Shown here one piece after another: positions 1 to 9,518 of a DNA stretch of 64,000 nucleotides. This stretch comes from Microcaldota archaeon. GTDB taxonomy: Archaea; Micrarchaeota; Micrarchaeia; Micrarchaeales; CABMGC01. The stretch spans positions 1 to 64,000 of the forward strand of contig JAJZOD010000002.1 in assembly GCA_021852055.1 (NCBI GenBank), in the 5' to 3' direction. The position numbers and the translations under genes were made by a program. Positions within the stretch are counted from its first letter, which is position 1. Each line of letters begins with the position of its first letter. The notes below the pieces were generated by a model. It was not told the DNA's origin. It did not search any database and saw only the letters and a program-made list of their open reading frames with translations.

Positions 1-2
1 TA

Positions 3-104
3 AAGGATGGTAAATTACTGAGACCTTACGAAGCGTTTATACTTAAAGGGGGCCAAATGAAAGAGATGTATATAAATGAACAAGGAGAAATCCATTTGTC
101 GTGA
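3..104 (+). CDS. C-terminal fragment of a protein truncated by the window edge (…KDGKLLRPYEAFILKGGQMKEMYINEQGEIHLS*)
   Basis: Open frame 3 from window start to TGA at 102-104; too short to identify. Confidence 0.45.
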   Translation, partial: KDGKLLRPYEAFILKGGQMKEMYINEQGEIHLS

Positions 105-208
105 GAACCTTAATTCAGGACAATACAAATAACCCCCGCCAACAGAAAGACTAAATAGTTTTAGCAGTAATTAGTAAGTACTTATTAGCGTCAATTAAAG
201 GTGTTTAT

Positions 209-532
209 ATGCCTAAACCTATGCACAGGTCAAGAAGTCTGCGGCGGCTCAGCAGAGTCACCCCAAAGGGAAGGAACACAGTGCACTACAAACGTAGGGC
301 AAATAGGCTGCACAGCTGTGCAATCTGCGGATCAGAGCTCAACGGCATAACACTTTCAAGGTCAGGAGGCAAAAGCCGGCGTACAAACTCAAGGCTCTTC
401 GGCGGCGTACTCTGCTCAAAATGTACAAGCAGCGTTATAAAGACAGCAAGCAGAATAGAACAGGGAGAGATGAAGGTTGGCGACATAAGCATCAAACAGC
501 GTGCATTTGTGCTGCAGATGATCTCCCACTAA
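209..532 (+). CDS. rpl34e: Ribosomal protein L34e
   Basis: N-terminal MPKPMHRSRSLRRLSRVTPKGRNTVHYKRR and CxxC pairs; followed by cmk and L14e as in many archaea. Confidence 0.93.
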   Translation: MPKPMHRSRSLRRLSRVTPKGRNTVHYKRRANRLHSCAICGSELNGITLSRSGGKSRRTNSRLFGGVLCSKCTSSVIKTASRIEQGEMKVGDISIKQRAFVLQMISH

Positions 533-553
533 GCACAGTCAAAGGGTAATCTG

Positions 554-1120
554 TTGGAAGCGATAGTGATCTCTGGCATGTCAGCAGCAGGCAAGACAAC
601 AGTGTCAAAAATAATTGCAAAGCGACTCGATGTGAAGGCAATAGGCGGCGGCGAGATACTGCGCGAGATAGCCAAGGAGCGCGGCTACAACCCAGAAGGG
701 GAAGACTGGTGGGACACAGACGAAGGGATGAAGTTCCTGAAAGAGCGCGAGGGAAATCTGGAGTTTGACAAACTTGCCGACATAAAGATGCGCAACAAGA
801 TAAAAGCAGGAGACATTGTAGTTACAAGCTATACTGCGCCATGGATTATAGACAGTGGCTTTAAGGTGTGGCTGTCGGCTTCTGCAGTAACGCGAGCAAA
901 AAGAATGGCAAAGCGAGACAAAACAGACATTGAAAAATCAGAGGATGTTGTAAAAATACGCGATGTTGAAAATCTCAAGCTCTACAAAGAACTCTATAAC
1001 ATAGATCTGAACAATGATACCACGCCATTCGACATGGTAGTAGATACAGAGGGAAAAACCCCAGATGAGATAGCCGACATAATACTAAGTCGTTTTTATT
1101 CTCAAGGCAAAAACAAATAA
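554..1120 (+). CDS. cmk: Cytidylate kinase, archaeal type
   Basis: P-loop GMSAAGKTT at N-terminus, TTG start, archaeal cmk neighbourhood. Confidence 0.9.
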   Translation: MEAIVISGMSAAGKTTVSKIIAKRLDVKAIGGGEILREIAKERGYNPEGEDWWDTDEGMKFLKEREGNLEFDKLADIKMRNKIKAGDIVVTSYTAPWIIDSGFKVWLSASAVTRAKRMAKRDKTDIEKSEDVVKIRDVENLKLYKELYNIDLNNDTTPFDMVVDTEGKTPDEIADIILSRFYSQGKNK

Positions 1121-1152
1121 AATAAGCAAAAATAAAATAAATAAAAGCAAAA

Positions 1153-1443
1153 ATGAAGATTAAAAGTGATTTTATGCCACTGTTAGAAGAAGGAAGAGTT
1201 TGTGTAAAGAAGTTTGGAAGAGATGCGGGGGACAAGGCAGTCATAACGAAAGTTGTTGACAAAAATTTTGTCATGATAAAGAGCCACTCACGTCCAAAGG
1301 AGCGCAAGTGCAACATCAAGCATCTTGAGTTTCTTAACCAGAAGATCAGCGCAGGAAATGAATCCGAGATTGCGTCGCTTCTCAATGTCGAGAAAAAGCA
1401 GGATAGGACACCAAAGCAGGCGCCAAAACAAGGCAAAAAGTGA
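1153..1443 (+). CDS. rpl14e: Ribosomal protein L14e
   Basis: GRVCVKKFGRDAGDKAVITKVVDKNFVMI KOW-type core; position after cmk. Confidence 0.88.
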   Translation: MKIKSDFMPLLEEGRVCVKKFGRDAGDKAVITKVVDKNFVMIKSHSRPKERKCNIKHLEFLNQKISAGNESEIASLLNVEKKQDRTPKQAPKQGKK

Positions 1444-1919
1444 ATCATGCCATGAAGCTCGCCACACTGTGTTACGTCAAAAAGGACGGCAAGACGTTGA
1501 TGCTCCACAGAATCAAGAAGAAGAGCGACATGCACGAGGGCAAATGGAATGGCCTTGGAGGCAAGCTTGAACAGGGCGAAAGCCCCGAAGATTGCGTCAT
1601 ACGCGAGATAAGGGAAGAGTCTGGCCTGAACATACAAAAACCAAGGCTTAAAGGAGTACTTACATTTCCCCAGTTTGGCGGCAAAGGCAACCTCGAGGAC
1701 TGGTACGTTTTTGTATTCACTGCAGACCAGTTTACTGGTAGCCTAATTGATTCAAACGAGGGCGTACTGTCCTGGATAGATGATATCAACATACCAAACC
1801 TTAACACATGGGAAGGCGACAGGATATTCATGAAGTGGCTTGAGCAAGAGTGCTTTTTCTCAGGAAAGATGGTTTACGTAGACGGGAAGCTTGCAGAACA
1901 CAGCGTGGAGTTCTACTGA
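1440..1919 (+). CDS. Nudix hydrolase (MutT/8-oxo-dGTPase-like)
   Basis: Nudix box GGKLEQGESPEDCVIREIREESGL; GTG 1440 or ATG 1452 start. Confidence 0.9.
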   Translation: MNHAMKLATLCYVKKDGKTLMLHRIKKKSDMHEGKWNGLGGKLEQGESPEDCVIREIREESGLNIQKPRLKGVLTFPQFGGKGNLEDWYVFVFTADQFTGSLIDSNEGVLSWIDDINIPNLNTWEGDRIFMKWLEQECFFSGKMVYVDGKLAEHSVEFY

Positions 1920-1933
1920 ATCCCGGTGCAGTA

Positions 1934-2443
1934 ATGGAAGAAAAGGACATAACGGCAATGATTAAGGAACTTGGGTCTAGACTGCCGAAATTTGAGGATG
2001 GCTGAATAAACTATTCCTCTTCTGACATAGCGCCAGTAGTATCTGTGTTTATAGCCTACGACGGGAAATTCCTTCTCCTGAAGCGCAGCAGCAAAGTGCA
2101 GCACTACAAAGGCCTGTGGGACACTGTGTCAGGATATATTGACGAACTAAAGCCGATAAAAACCAAGGCACTTGAGGAAGTGTGGGAAGAAACAGGCATA
2201 GGTACTGATTTAATACGCGAAGTAAAGACTGCAGCACCGTACACGCTTCAGGATCATAATCTGGGCAGGAGCTGGGTCATCTGCCCTGTGCTGGTTGTTC
2301 TTTCAAGCAAGCCTGACATACTGCTTGATTTTGAGAATGATGAATGCAGATGGGTAAGCCCCGAAGAGATAAAGAATTATGCAACAGTCCCGGATCTTGC
2401 AACAGGGCTAAATATTGTTCTCGGCATCAGCAGCAGCCTTTGA
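1934..2443 (+). pseudogene. Nudix hydrolase with in-frame TGA at 2003-2005 (intact part 2045-2443 from GTG)
   Basis: MEEKDITAMIKELGSRLPKFEDG*INYSSSDIAPVVSVFIAYDGKFLLLKRS… continuous frame except one TGA; Nudix box GYIDELKPIKTKALEEVWEETGI. Confidence 0.7.
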
Positions 2444-2519
2444 CTAACCAAACACCTGTAAATTCAAGTAATTGATGCAGAATTAAATAATATTCTGTTT
2501 TATATAAGATTGTGCGTAA

Positions 2520-3845
2520 ATGGGAACAAAAATAACTCCAAAAATAAAGAGCGTGCTGGCACGTGATAAGAAAGTAATGTTTACAACTACACGAACGCCA
2601 TATCCTTTTGTTGCAGACAGGGGTGAAGGCGACATAGTCTATGATGTTTCCGGCAACAAGTTCATAGATTTCTCAAGTTTCGTATCCGTATACAATTTAG
2701 GGGTGAATGCAAACCTGAGTATAAGAAACGCGGCAAAAAAGCAGATCGACAAGCTTATGCACGCGGCGTTTACCGATTTCTACGCTGAGCTCCCTGTTAC
2801 ATTTGCGGAAAAGCTCGTTAAGAAGTTCCCAAAGGGCTTCGGCAGGGTATTTTTCTCTAATTCAGGGACAGAGGCCAACGAGGCTGCCATAAAGTTTGCA
2901 AGGCTGTTTACAAAACGCCAGTACACGCTATCTTTTTATAATGCATTCCATGGGCGCACGCTCGGGTCGCTGTCGCTCACTGCTTCGCGGAGCTCCCAAA
3001 GGCATTATTTCGGACCCTTTCCTAATACTATCCATGTGCCTTATGCATACTGCTACAGATGCCCATTCGGCAAGGAGTATCCTTCATGCGGCATGGCATG
3101 CTTAGATTACATAAAGGACTACGCCCTCAGCAAGGAGGTGCACCCTACGGAGGTGTCGGCGATATTCATAGAGCCTATGCAGGGAGAAGGCGGCTACATA
3201 GCGCCGCCTGTCGAGTTCATAAAAGGGGTAAGGGAAATAGCAGATGACAATGGCATGCTGCTTGTTTCTGATGAAGTTCAGTCAGGTTATATGCGCACAG
3301 GCAAATTCCTTGCAATGGATAATTTCGGCGTAGAAGCCGACATATACACTATGGCGAAGGCCATAGCTGGTGGGCTTCCTATGGGAGCTACAATAACAAG
3401 AAGCTCATTAGGTGACATACCTGCGGGCTCCCACGCCAATACGTTCGGCGGCAATCTTGTTGCAGTTGCAGCAGCAAATGCATCAATAGATTACTTAAAC
3501 GCCAACAAGGCAAGCATAAGCGCCGAGATAAGAAGAAAGTCATCAATCATGTTCAAGCGGCTTAACGCTATGAAGGAAAGTTACGCGATAATAGGTGATG
3601 TACGTGGGTTGGGAATGATGATAGGCATCGAACTGGTCCGCAGCAGGGAAACAAAGGAGCCTGCTGTAACAGAGCGCGATAATATATTGAAATCATGCTT
3701 CAATAACGGTCTGATACTTTTGCCTGCAGGCATATCAACAATACGCATCATACCTCCTTTAACAGTGTCAACAGACAACCTGGAGAAAGGGCTGGGCATT
3801 CTGGAGGATGCGATAAAGGAGGCGAACTCTTCGCTGTTCAGATGA
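2520..3845 (+). CDS. Class III PLP aminotransferase (acetylornithine/4-aminobutyrate aminotransferase-like)
   Basis: FSNSGTEANEAAIKFAR, ISDEVQSG-type LLVSDEVQSGYMRTGK, TMAKAIAGGLPMGA motifs. Confidence 0.92.
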   Translation: MGTKITPKIKSVLARDKKVMFTTTRTPYPFVADRGEGDIVYDVSGNKFIDFSSFVSVYNLGVNANLSIRNAAKKQIDKLMHAAFTDFYAELPVTFAEKLVKKFPKGFGRVFFSNSGTEANEAAIKFARLFTKRQYTLSFYNAFHGRTLGSLSLTASRSSQRHYFGPFPNTIHVPYAYCYRCPFGKEYPSCGMACLDYIKDYALSKEVHPTEVSAIFIEPMQGEGGYIAPPVEFIKGVREIADDNGMLLVSDEVQSGYMRTGKFLAMDNFGVEADIYTMAKAIAGGLPMGATITRSSLGDIPAGSHANTFGGNLVAVAAANASIDYLNANKASISAEIRRKSSIMFKRLNAMKESYAIIGDVRGLGMMIGIELVRSRETKEPAVTERDNILKSCFNNGLILLPAGISTIRIIPPLTVSTDNLEKGLGILEDAIKEANSSLFR

Positions 3846-6800
3846 ATCTGCTTAAATTGAACTGTCCGGATGTCGCAGTGCCATCATCCTGTGCCACGAA
3901 CAGGTTTGCTATCTCTTCCTTTACAAGAGCAAGGCGCTGCCTTATATACGGGTCAAGTTGGTATTTCTCAGCCAGGTTTATCGCCATTCCGAGATACTTC
4001 TCTATGCCGCCTTTTGATATTGTAAGGAGAAGCTTGCCTCCGCACTTGGTGCACTTGCCTTGCAATGGAACACGCCTGTATTTAGCGTTACATGCCGAGC
4101 ACCTGAATACCTGCTTTGAAAATGAGTGAAGGTTTCCTATAAGGTCCGGTATGAAGTGGCTTGTTATGACGCGCCTCGCTGCGTCGCGCTTGTCTACTGC
4201 ATTTATCTTGTCCATAAGCGTAAATTCTGCATCAACCTTCTCCTGCATGGTCTTCAGCTGCGTGTACAGCGTTCGCTTCGGAGAGTTAGCAAGTGCATGC
4301 TGCGATGAGGCGTGGGTAAACATTATATCCTTGAAGATACGTTCTGTCTTGAGCCTCCCTCCGACAATCTCCATCTTGACCTCCGACGGCGACGCGAAAA
4401 CCAAGCTCTTTTCATAAAGCGATATCGGGTATCTCGTTACTGTTTCCATTTCGTGCACTTCGTCGTCAACCTCCTCAGGCATAACATTAAGCGTAAGTAT
4501 GAGCGGCGTGTCCATTGTGCCGCCGACTCCTTGGGGCAGGTACTTCTTTGAGAAGTTAATCAATGCATCAAGCAGCAGCATTGTCGTGTCCTCATCGCCG
4601 TCACAGTTTCTCCTTCTTGCACATATAGTGTACGGGTGCGCGAAGCCTATGCTTGCATCAGTGAAGCCTATTATCCTTCCAAGAACAGCGCACGATATGT
4701 GTGGTGCAAGGGTTATCACCAGCGTTCCGATGAGGTCGTTTATTGTAGTTGCGTTGTAGTATCGTTCCATGCCATACAAGCCTTCAAGCTCCTTATCAAC
4801 GAACCTCGAAATCTTTAGCATGTAATCAGCGCCGCGCCTGTTTAATATGACATCCTGGTGGCGCAGCTCAACTATCTGGTCTGGGCTTGTGAGCTCATTG
4901 CCAAACATATCTTTTTCATAACCTAGCTCCCTTAGTCTTTCAACGCTTACGCCTATCTCGCCAGGATAAAAATGAGTAATGGGCACATCTGTCGCATCAA
5001 ACCTGGCTGTGCCGTCCTTGAATGTATACACCCCGTTCTGCGCCCTCAATATGCCTTTTTCCAAAGGCTCGGCAACCTTGTCCTTGTTTGTAAGCCCCTT
5101 TACCCCCTTCACTACGCTTGGCATACTGTTTATCCCAATCTGTTTCATGCTCTTCGAAACTACACCTGTGAGATCAATCCCCCTCTGGGAAAATCCATCC
5201 GTATTGACCTTGCACCTGCTGCATACATCATCAAAACCCACATAACCGCACTTAGGGCATCTTCTTTCTATAACTGCACGTTCTTGGCAGTCATAGCAGA
5301 ACTGTGTGTCTATAATGCGCTTGCATTTGTTGCACCTGTACGTTGCCATGTCCGTCACAAGTCCGGATCTGAACTTTCTCGAGTCAAGGCTGTATGCCTT
5401 TGCTATGTTCCTGTCCTTGCTTGCATAAGACCCTACGGGAAACAGGGCATGCACTGCCGGTTTCATTAAACGTTCCTTTGCCTTTTCAGGCCTTCCTATC
5501 CTGCCTCCGATAAATGTAGACCTGCGCATTATCCTGAAAGGAGTCACACTGTTAAGTGCAGCTATCGGATCAAGGTTTGCATCATATCCGCCAATAACCT
5601 CAGATGGGTTTCTTGTAATTGAGCCATCGCCCGATGCAAATCCAAGCGATGCTATAAGGCTTCTGGCGTAATCCTTTTCTATCGTTATTATAGCGCTTCC
5701 AACCTTGTGCTGTACATTCAATAGCTCAAGAGTCCTTTTTATACGTGGATTGTTCGGCAGTGAGAGGCCACTGATTTCATAAAGGCTGTTTGCCGAAAGG
5801 CCCTTCTCTTCACCAACAGCGCTGGCAAGTTCTGCAATTCTGTCCATTCCTACTGCCTGGAACTCGAACAGGAACTTCGGATGCAAAGGCACGCCGTAGT
5901 TTACCGATATTGAAAATGCTGTATCAAAATCAATGTCCTTCGGTATTGTGCCTCCTGCTTTCTCTAGCTGGAGCTCCCAGAACTCTTCTACATAGCTTGT
6001 AGGCTGCAGGTGTGTATTAGTCTTCTTGAAATCTCCGAATGTTATAAGTATGTCGCCAAGGGATATTATCTCATCTACTTCATTCTTCAGCCTAAGGGCC
6101 TGTTCAGCGTCGTTTATTCTGAGCGCCTCGCCAGATTTGAGCCTCACAAACGGCCCCTCAATCGAATCCACAGGCATCGCAACGCAACCTTTTCCCGGAA
6201 GTTCTATCTTAAGCTGTGTGCCAACTGCTATGAATCCGTCGGCTATTATCATCGTCGCAGGGCTGAATCCCTTTGCGGCTATACCTGTAAACCTGCTTCG
6301 CCCATAACGAAGGCGCAGCCCGCCGTTGAATCCCGGATATGCTATCACCGGCCTTCCTGCTACGAGCTCTTCAAGGAATACCGCAACGCCGCTGCCTTTC
6401 TCATTCTTGTCCTTCTTAACATCGGCTTTTATGACATTACTAAGCCAGCTCCAGTCAAGCCCTGCGTTCTTTGTCTCGTTTAGCATCTTCTTTGCCTTTT
6501 GCGCTATTCCTTCGCAGCTCACCAATGCTATGCCTCCCCGCACCCTGTTAGTGATAGGCGCTTGCTTCCCATCGCCCATTATCCTTGTCATGTTAGCATG
6601 CACTCCGACCTCTACCTCCTCGGTAGGGACTCCATCTATACACACCGGGCAGTTTCCGATAACAGCCCGTATGTCATCGTCGCTAGGTCTGTACTGCAGC
6701 CTTGCGCATCTTGTATGATACAGTTCAATCTCCTCTACGCATCTCTCTATCTCGTCTTTCGTAGGCTTGTAAGCTTCTATACCAAGCAGCTGCCTCGAAT

Positions 6801-7272
6801 AGTCTGCCAAGGCAACAGACAGTGCAGCTGCTGTGCCTCCTGCCCCTCTTATGGGGCCTGCATAAAATACGGCGAGGTAGTCTGTGCCGTCTTGGTTCTT
6901 GCAAATAGCCACAGAGCTTATGCCTTCTGTAGGTGCAACAAGCACTCCCTCTGTTATTATCGCAGTTCCTACTCTCACTGCAGTTTCTGCCCTCTTTGCT
7001 TTTCCGTAACCTGAGAATGCTTCGCCAGTGCATATCTCTTTCGCCACAGCAAATGCAAGCGCGCTCCTGTTCCTGCCTTCATAATTTCTTCGTATCATGT
7101 CCACTATTCCAGGTATGCCTATAAGTCCTTGCACCCTACCTGCAAGATCGGATGCAGGTATAATCTCGACATGTTCTTCAGGGTCAAAACCCATACGCCT
7201 GGCCTTTTCTGCTACATCAAACGCTTTACTGAAGCTTTTTGAAAGCCCTGAGAAATACTGGTTATTGTCCAT
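3838..7272 (-). CDS. polC: DNA polymerase D large subunit DP2
   Basis: 1144 aa; N-terminal Y/F-S-x-L and VRVGTAIITEGVLVAPTEGI, zinc-ribbon region CNKCKRIIDTQFCYDC; adjacent to DP1; no intein-sized insertion evident. Confidence 0.95.
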   Translation of the reverse strand: MDNNQYFSGLSKSFSKAFDVAEKARRMGFDPEEHVEIIPASDLAGRVQGLIGIPGIVDMIRRNYEGRNRSALAFAVAKEICTGEAFSGYGKAKRAETAVRVGTAIITEGVLVAPTEGISSVAICKNQDGTDYLAVFYAGPIRGAGGTAAALSVALADYSRQLLGIEAYKPTKDEIERCVEEIELYHTRCARLQYRPSDDDIRAVIGNCPVCIDGVPTEEVEVGVHANMTRIMGDGKQAPITNRVRGGIALVSCEGIAQKAKKMLNETKNAGLDWSWLSNVIKADVKKDKNEKGSGVAVFLEELVAGRPVIAYPGFNGGLRLRYGRSRFTGIAAKGFSPATMIIADGFIAVGTQLKIELPGKGCVAMPVDSIEGPFVRLKSGEALRINDAEQALRLKNEVDEIISLGDILITFGDFKKTNTHLQPTSYVEEFWELQLEKAGGTIPKDIDFDTAFSISVNYGVPLHPKFLFEFQAVGMDRIAELASAVGEEKGLSANSLYEISGLSLPNNPRIKRTLELLNVQHKVGSAIITIEKDYARSLIASLGFASGDGSITRNPSEVIGGYDANLDPIAALNSVTPFRIMRRSTFIGGRIGRPEKAKERLMKPAVHALFPVGSYASKDRNIAKAYSLDSRKFRSGLVTDMATYRCNKCKRIIDTQFCYDCQERAVIERRCPKCGYVGFDDVCSRCKVNTDGFSQRGIDLTGVVSKSMKQIGINSMPSVVKGVKGLTNKDKVAEPLEKGILRAQNGVYTFKDGTARFDATDVPITHFYPGEIGVSVERLRELGYEKDMFGNELTSPDQIVELRHQDVILNRRGADYMLKISRFVDKELEGLYGMERYYNATTINDLIGTLVITLAPHISCAVLGRIIGFTDASIGFAHPYTICARRRNCDGDEDTTMLLLDALINFSKKYLPQGVGGTMDTPLILTLNVMPEEVDDEVHEMETVTRYPISLYEKSLVFASPSEVKMEIVGGRLKTERIFKDIMFTHASSQHALANSPKRTLYTQLKTMQEKVDAEFTLMDKINAVDKRDAARRVITSHFIPDLIGNLHSFSKQVFRCSACNAKYRRVPLQGKCTKCGGKLLLTISKGGIEKYLGMAINLAEKYQLDPYIRQRLALVKEEIANLFVAQDDGTATSGQFNLSRFI

Positions 7273-7275
7273 GGT

Positions 7276-8814
7276 CTATAACCCGCTGAAGTCTACATTT
7301 TCAATAGTAGCCTTTTTTGTCCGGTATACCGGAAGCATGCATGGCGTTGGCATATGCCCAAGTTTTATCTGATATTCGGTTCTTGCCTGCCATGTGCCGC
7401 TGTTGACAATCTGTGTTCCGTGATACTCTGCAGTGCCATTTTTATGCACGTGCCCCATATGCAGTATGTCTGGCGGATCAGATATGACCAAAGAATCATT
7501 TCTGCTTGGCACTATGGGGTTGTCCCCGTAAATCGGAGATATATGCCTCCGCTTGAGTAATTCAACCATTGCGCCCTCTGGCTTGAAGTAGCTGCATCCC
7601 GCTATGTTGTGTATTACAGAATCAAGCGAAGTACCGTGGTATGCCAGCACCCTTAAGCCTTCGATCTCTATATGCGAAGGGCTCGACAGGAAGTGCACAT
7701 TGTCTTTCTTAAATTCGCCGATCAGTTCTTTCGTAAGCATGGGTTGCGGGTCTGCAAGCTGAACTGCATCGTGGTTTCCGGGTATGACAAACACCTGTAT
7801 GTAATCCGGTATGTTGTCTACATAGTCAAAAAACACAGAGTATTGCTTGTATATATCCTGTATTGTGAGCTCCCTGTCCTGCCCAGGATAAACCCCTATG
7901 CCATCCACAAGATCGCCTCCGAAAACAACATATTTTACTTTTCCGGCAAGCTCCCTGTCTGTATCGACATTGCCATTCAGCCACTCCACAAACCTTACAA
8001 AATTTTTCTCCATAAACAGCTTGCTGCCCACATGTACGTCAGAGGTAAGAGCTATTGCAAGGTCTTCGCTGCTCTGTTTTCTAGAATGCACTGGCACATC
8101 CGGCCATATTATCTGCTTTGCTATGATAAACGGCGGAGAACCGAGCTTTCCTTTTAATGCAACAACCTCGTCATTGACAAGACGCATTGCAGATTCAAAA
8201 AGAGCAGTTTGTTCCTTCCTTGCACCAGATTCCGGCCTTACAAATATTACCTTGGCTGAACCATACTCATCTTCAATTGTAATCATCAGGTTGCCTTTTT
8301 TTGTAATTATCTTGTCGTATACCATGCCTACAATGCCGACCTCCCTGCCGTTGGCGTACTGGGCAAGCTTATCTGTGCTTACCACCATCCCTACATTCTG
8401 GCTTGATCCGAGTATCTCCCTCAGCTTTCTGTATCTATCCCTAAAATAAGCGGCAAAGTCACTAACTGTTGCCCCCGTCTTTTCAACATCAATGTTCTTA
8501 ATCCTGAACTGCGGCTCAAACTCCTTCGATACAGGCCTGAAAGACGGCTGCTGCTCTACAACAACCTGCAGCGGTTCCTTAGTCTTCGTCTGCTTTTTAA
8601 TCTGCTCCAGAATATTTCTGTCAAGTATCTTAAGTCCATCGCATCCTTCAAAAAAAGAGATGATCTTTACTGCAAGGTCGTCAATGTCCGCGCCTTCTAT
8701 ATCGTTGTCGTTGAGGTCTGCGGCTATTATCACCTTTCCGTCAAGCCTCTTATAAAGCTGCGATATGATTGTCTTCCCCTCCTCCATACTAACCAACAAA
8801 TAGCCATTATGCAT
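7276..8814 (-). CDS. polB: DNA polymerase D small subunit DP1 (calcineurin-like phosphoesterase)
   Basis: OB-fold plus TSDVHVGS, GGDLVDGIG, PGNHDAVQ, GHVHKNG metallophosphatase motifs; directly upstream of DP2. Confidence 0.95.
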   Translation of the reverse strand: MHNGYLLVSMEEGKTIISQLYKRLDGKVIIAADLNDNDIEGADIDDLAVKIISFFEGCDGLKILDRNILEQIKKQTKTKEPLQVVVEQQPSFRPVSKEFEPQFRIKNIDVEKTGATVSDFAAYFRDRYRKLREILGSSQNVGMVVSTDKLAQYANGREVGIVGMVYDKIITKKGNLMITIEDEYGSAKVIFVRPESGARKEQTALFESAMRLVNDEVVALKGKLGSPPFIIAKQIIWPDVPVHSRKQSSEDLAIALTSDVHVGSKLFMEKNFVRFVEWLNGNVDTDRELAGKVKYVVFGGDLVDGIGVYPGQDRELTIQDIYKQYSVFFDYVDNIPDYIQVFVIPGNHDAVQLADPQPMLTKELIGEFKKDNVHFLSSPSHIEIEGLRVLAYHGTSLDSVIHNIAGCSYFKPEGAMVELLKRRHISPIYGDNPIVPSRNDSLVISDPPDILHMGHVHKNGTAEYHGTQIVNSGTWQARTEYQIKLGHMPTPCMLPVYRTKKATIENVDFSGL

Positions 8815-8837
8815 TGACGAAACAGTATTGTGACATC

Positions 8838-8868
8838 CTCCCGCATGTAAACGGCGTGGACATTCTCT
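8838..8868 (-). repeat. Right-end (3') sequence of relict tnpB element
   Basis: tgacatcctcccgcatgtaaacggcgtggacattctc next to the tnpB relic 3' end; 14-mer gtaaacggcgtgga recurs exactly at 11398. Confidence 0.55.
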
Positions 8869-8871
8869 GCG

Positions 8872-9378
8872 TCATGAATTCCACTCCTTTGACGCAGAGT
8901 ATGTTTTCAGTTCCTCTACAACAGCCTCCTGCTGAGATCCTACAAAATCTCCCTGAACGTAACTTCCTGCCTGTCCATCAGTAGCTCTTTTGTGTATATT
9001 TATTGATGCATTTATATATCTGCCTTCCGTTAGACCACAGATCTCACAGTAATAAACTCTTTTTGAAATTGGCATGCTCTTCATATTGCCACAGTTATTA
9101 TGGTCCTTTGTTGTATTCCTCGGGTCTACTTCCATAAATTTCATACCAGCACTTTCAGCCTTGTATGAAAGTAGTTGGGAAAACGTATTCCAGAAAGCCT
9201 TTTTGCTTCCTTCTTTATATATTTTTATCGATTTTTTGAGAAGCAGATTATAGAATCCTTTTGATAGAGCAAATTGCATGTCTATCTCCGACTGGTGTTT
9301 TGCATCTGGGTATAACCTGAATTTATATAACCTTGTGGAATCCATGTTATGTATATTGTTATTCATATTTATATGCAT
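8872..9378 (-). mobile_element. Internally deleted TnpB (IS200/IS605 OrfB) relic
   Basis: N-terminal TnpB-like YKFRLYPDAKHQSEID… joined in frame to C-terminal KFMEVDPRNTTKDHNNCG…YYCEICGLTEGRYINASINIHKRA; RuvC core missing. Confidence 0.8.
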
Positions 9379-9440
9379 TATTTATGCGGTTCGCCTTCAT
9401 TCCCCCTAAAATGATGTAAGATTTCCCGCTATGCACGGTT
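9340..9440 (-). repeat. Left-end (5') sequence of the tnpB element, including the tnpB start
   Basis: Alignable by eye with 12593-12690 (ttatttatgcRgttcgc…gatttcccgct). Confidence 0.6.
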
Positions 9441-9518
9441 AAAGCAGAACCTCAGTGTAATTGATTGGACAGTTCAGTCCAAGCCTCTCTGATTTCTACA
9501 GAACCAGTATAATAACCA

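Noticed and set aside
975-1637. 220-aa minus-strand ORF
   Set aside because: Antisense to well-supported cmk, L14e and Nudix genes; low-complexity Cys/Phe/Leu-rich shadow
3842-7372. Numerous plus-strand ORFs opposite PolD DP2/DP1
   Set aside because: Antisense shadows of strongly identified coding sequence
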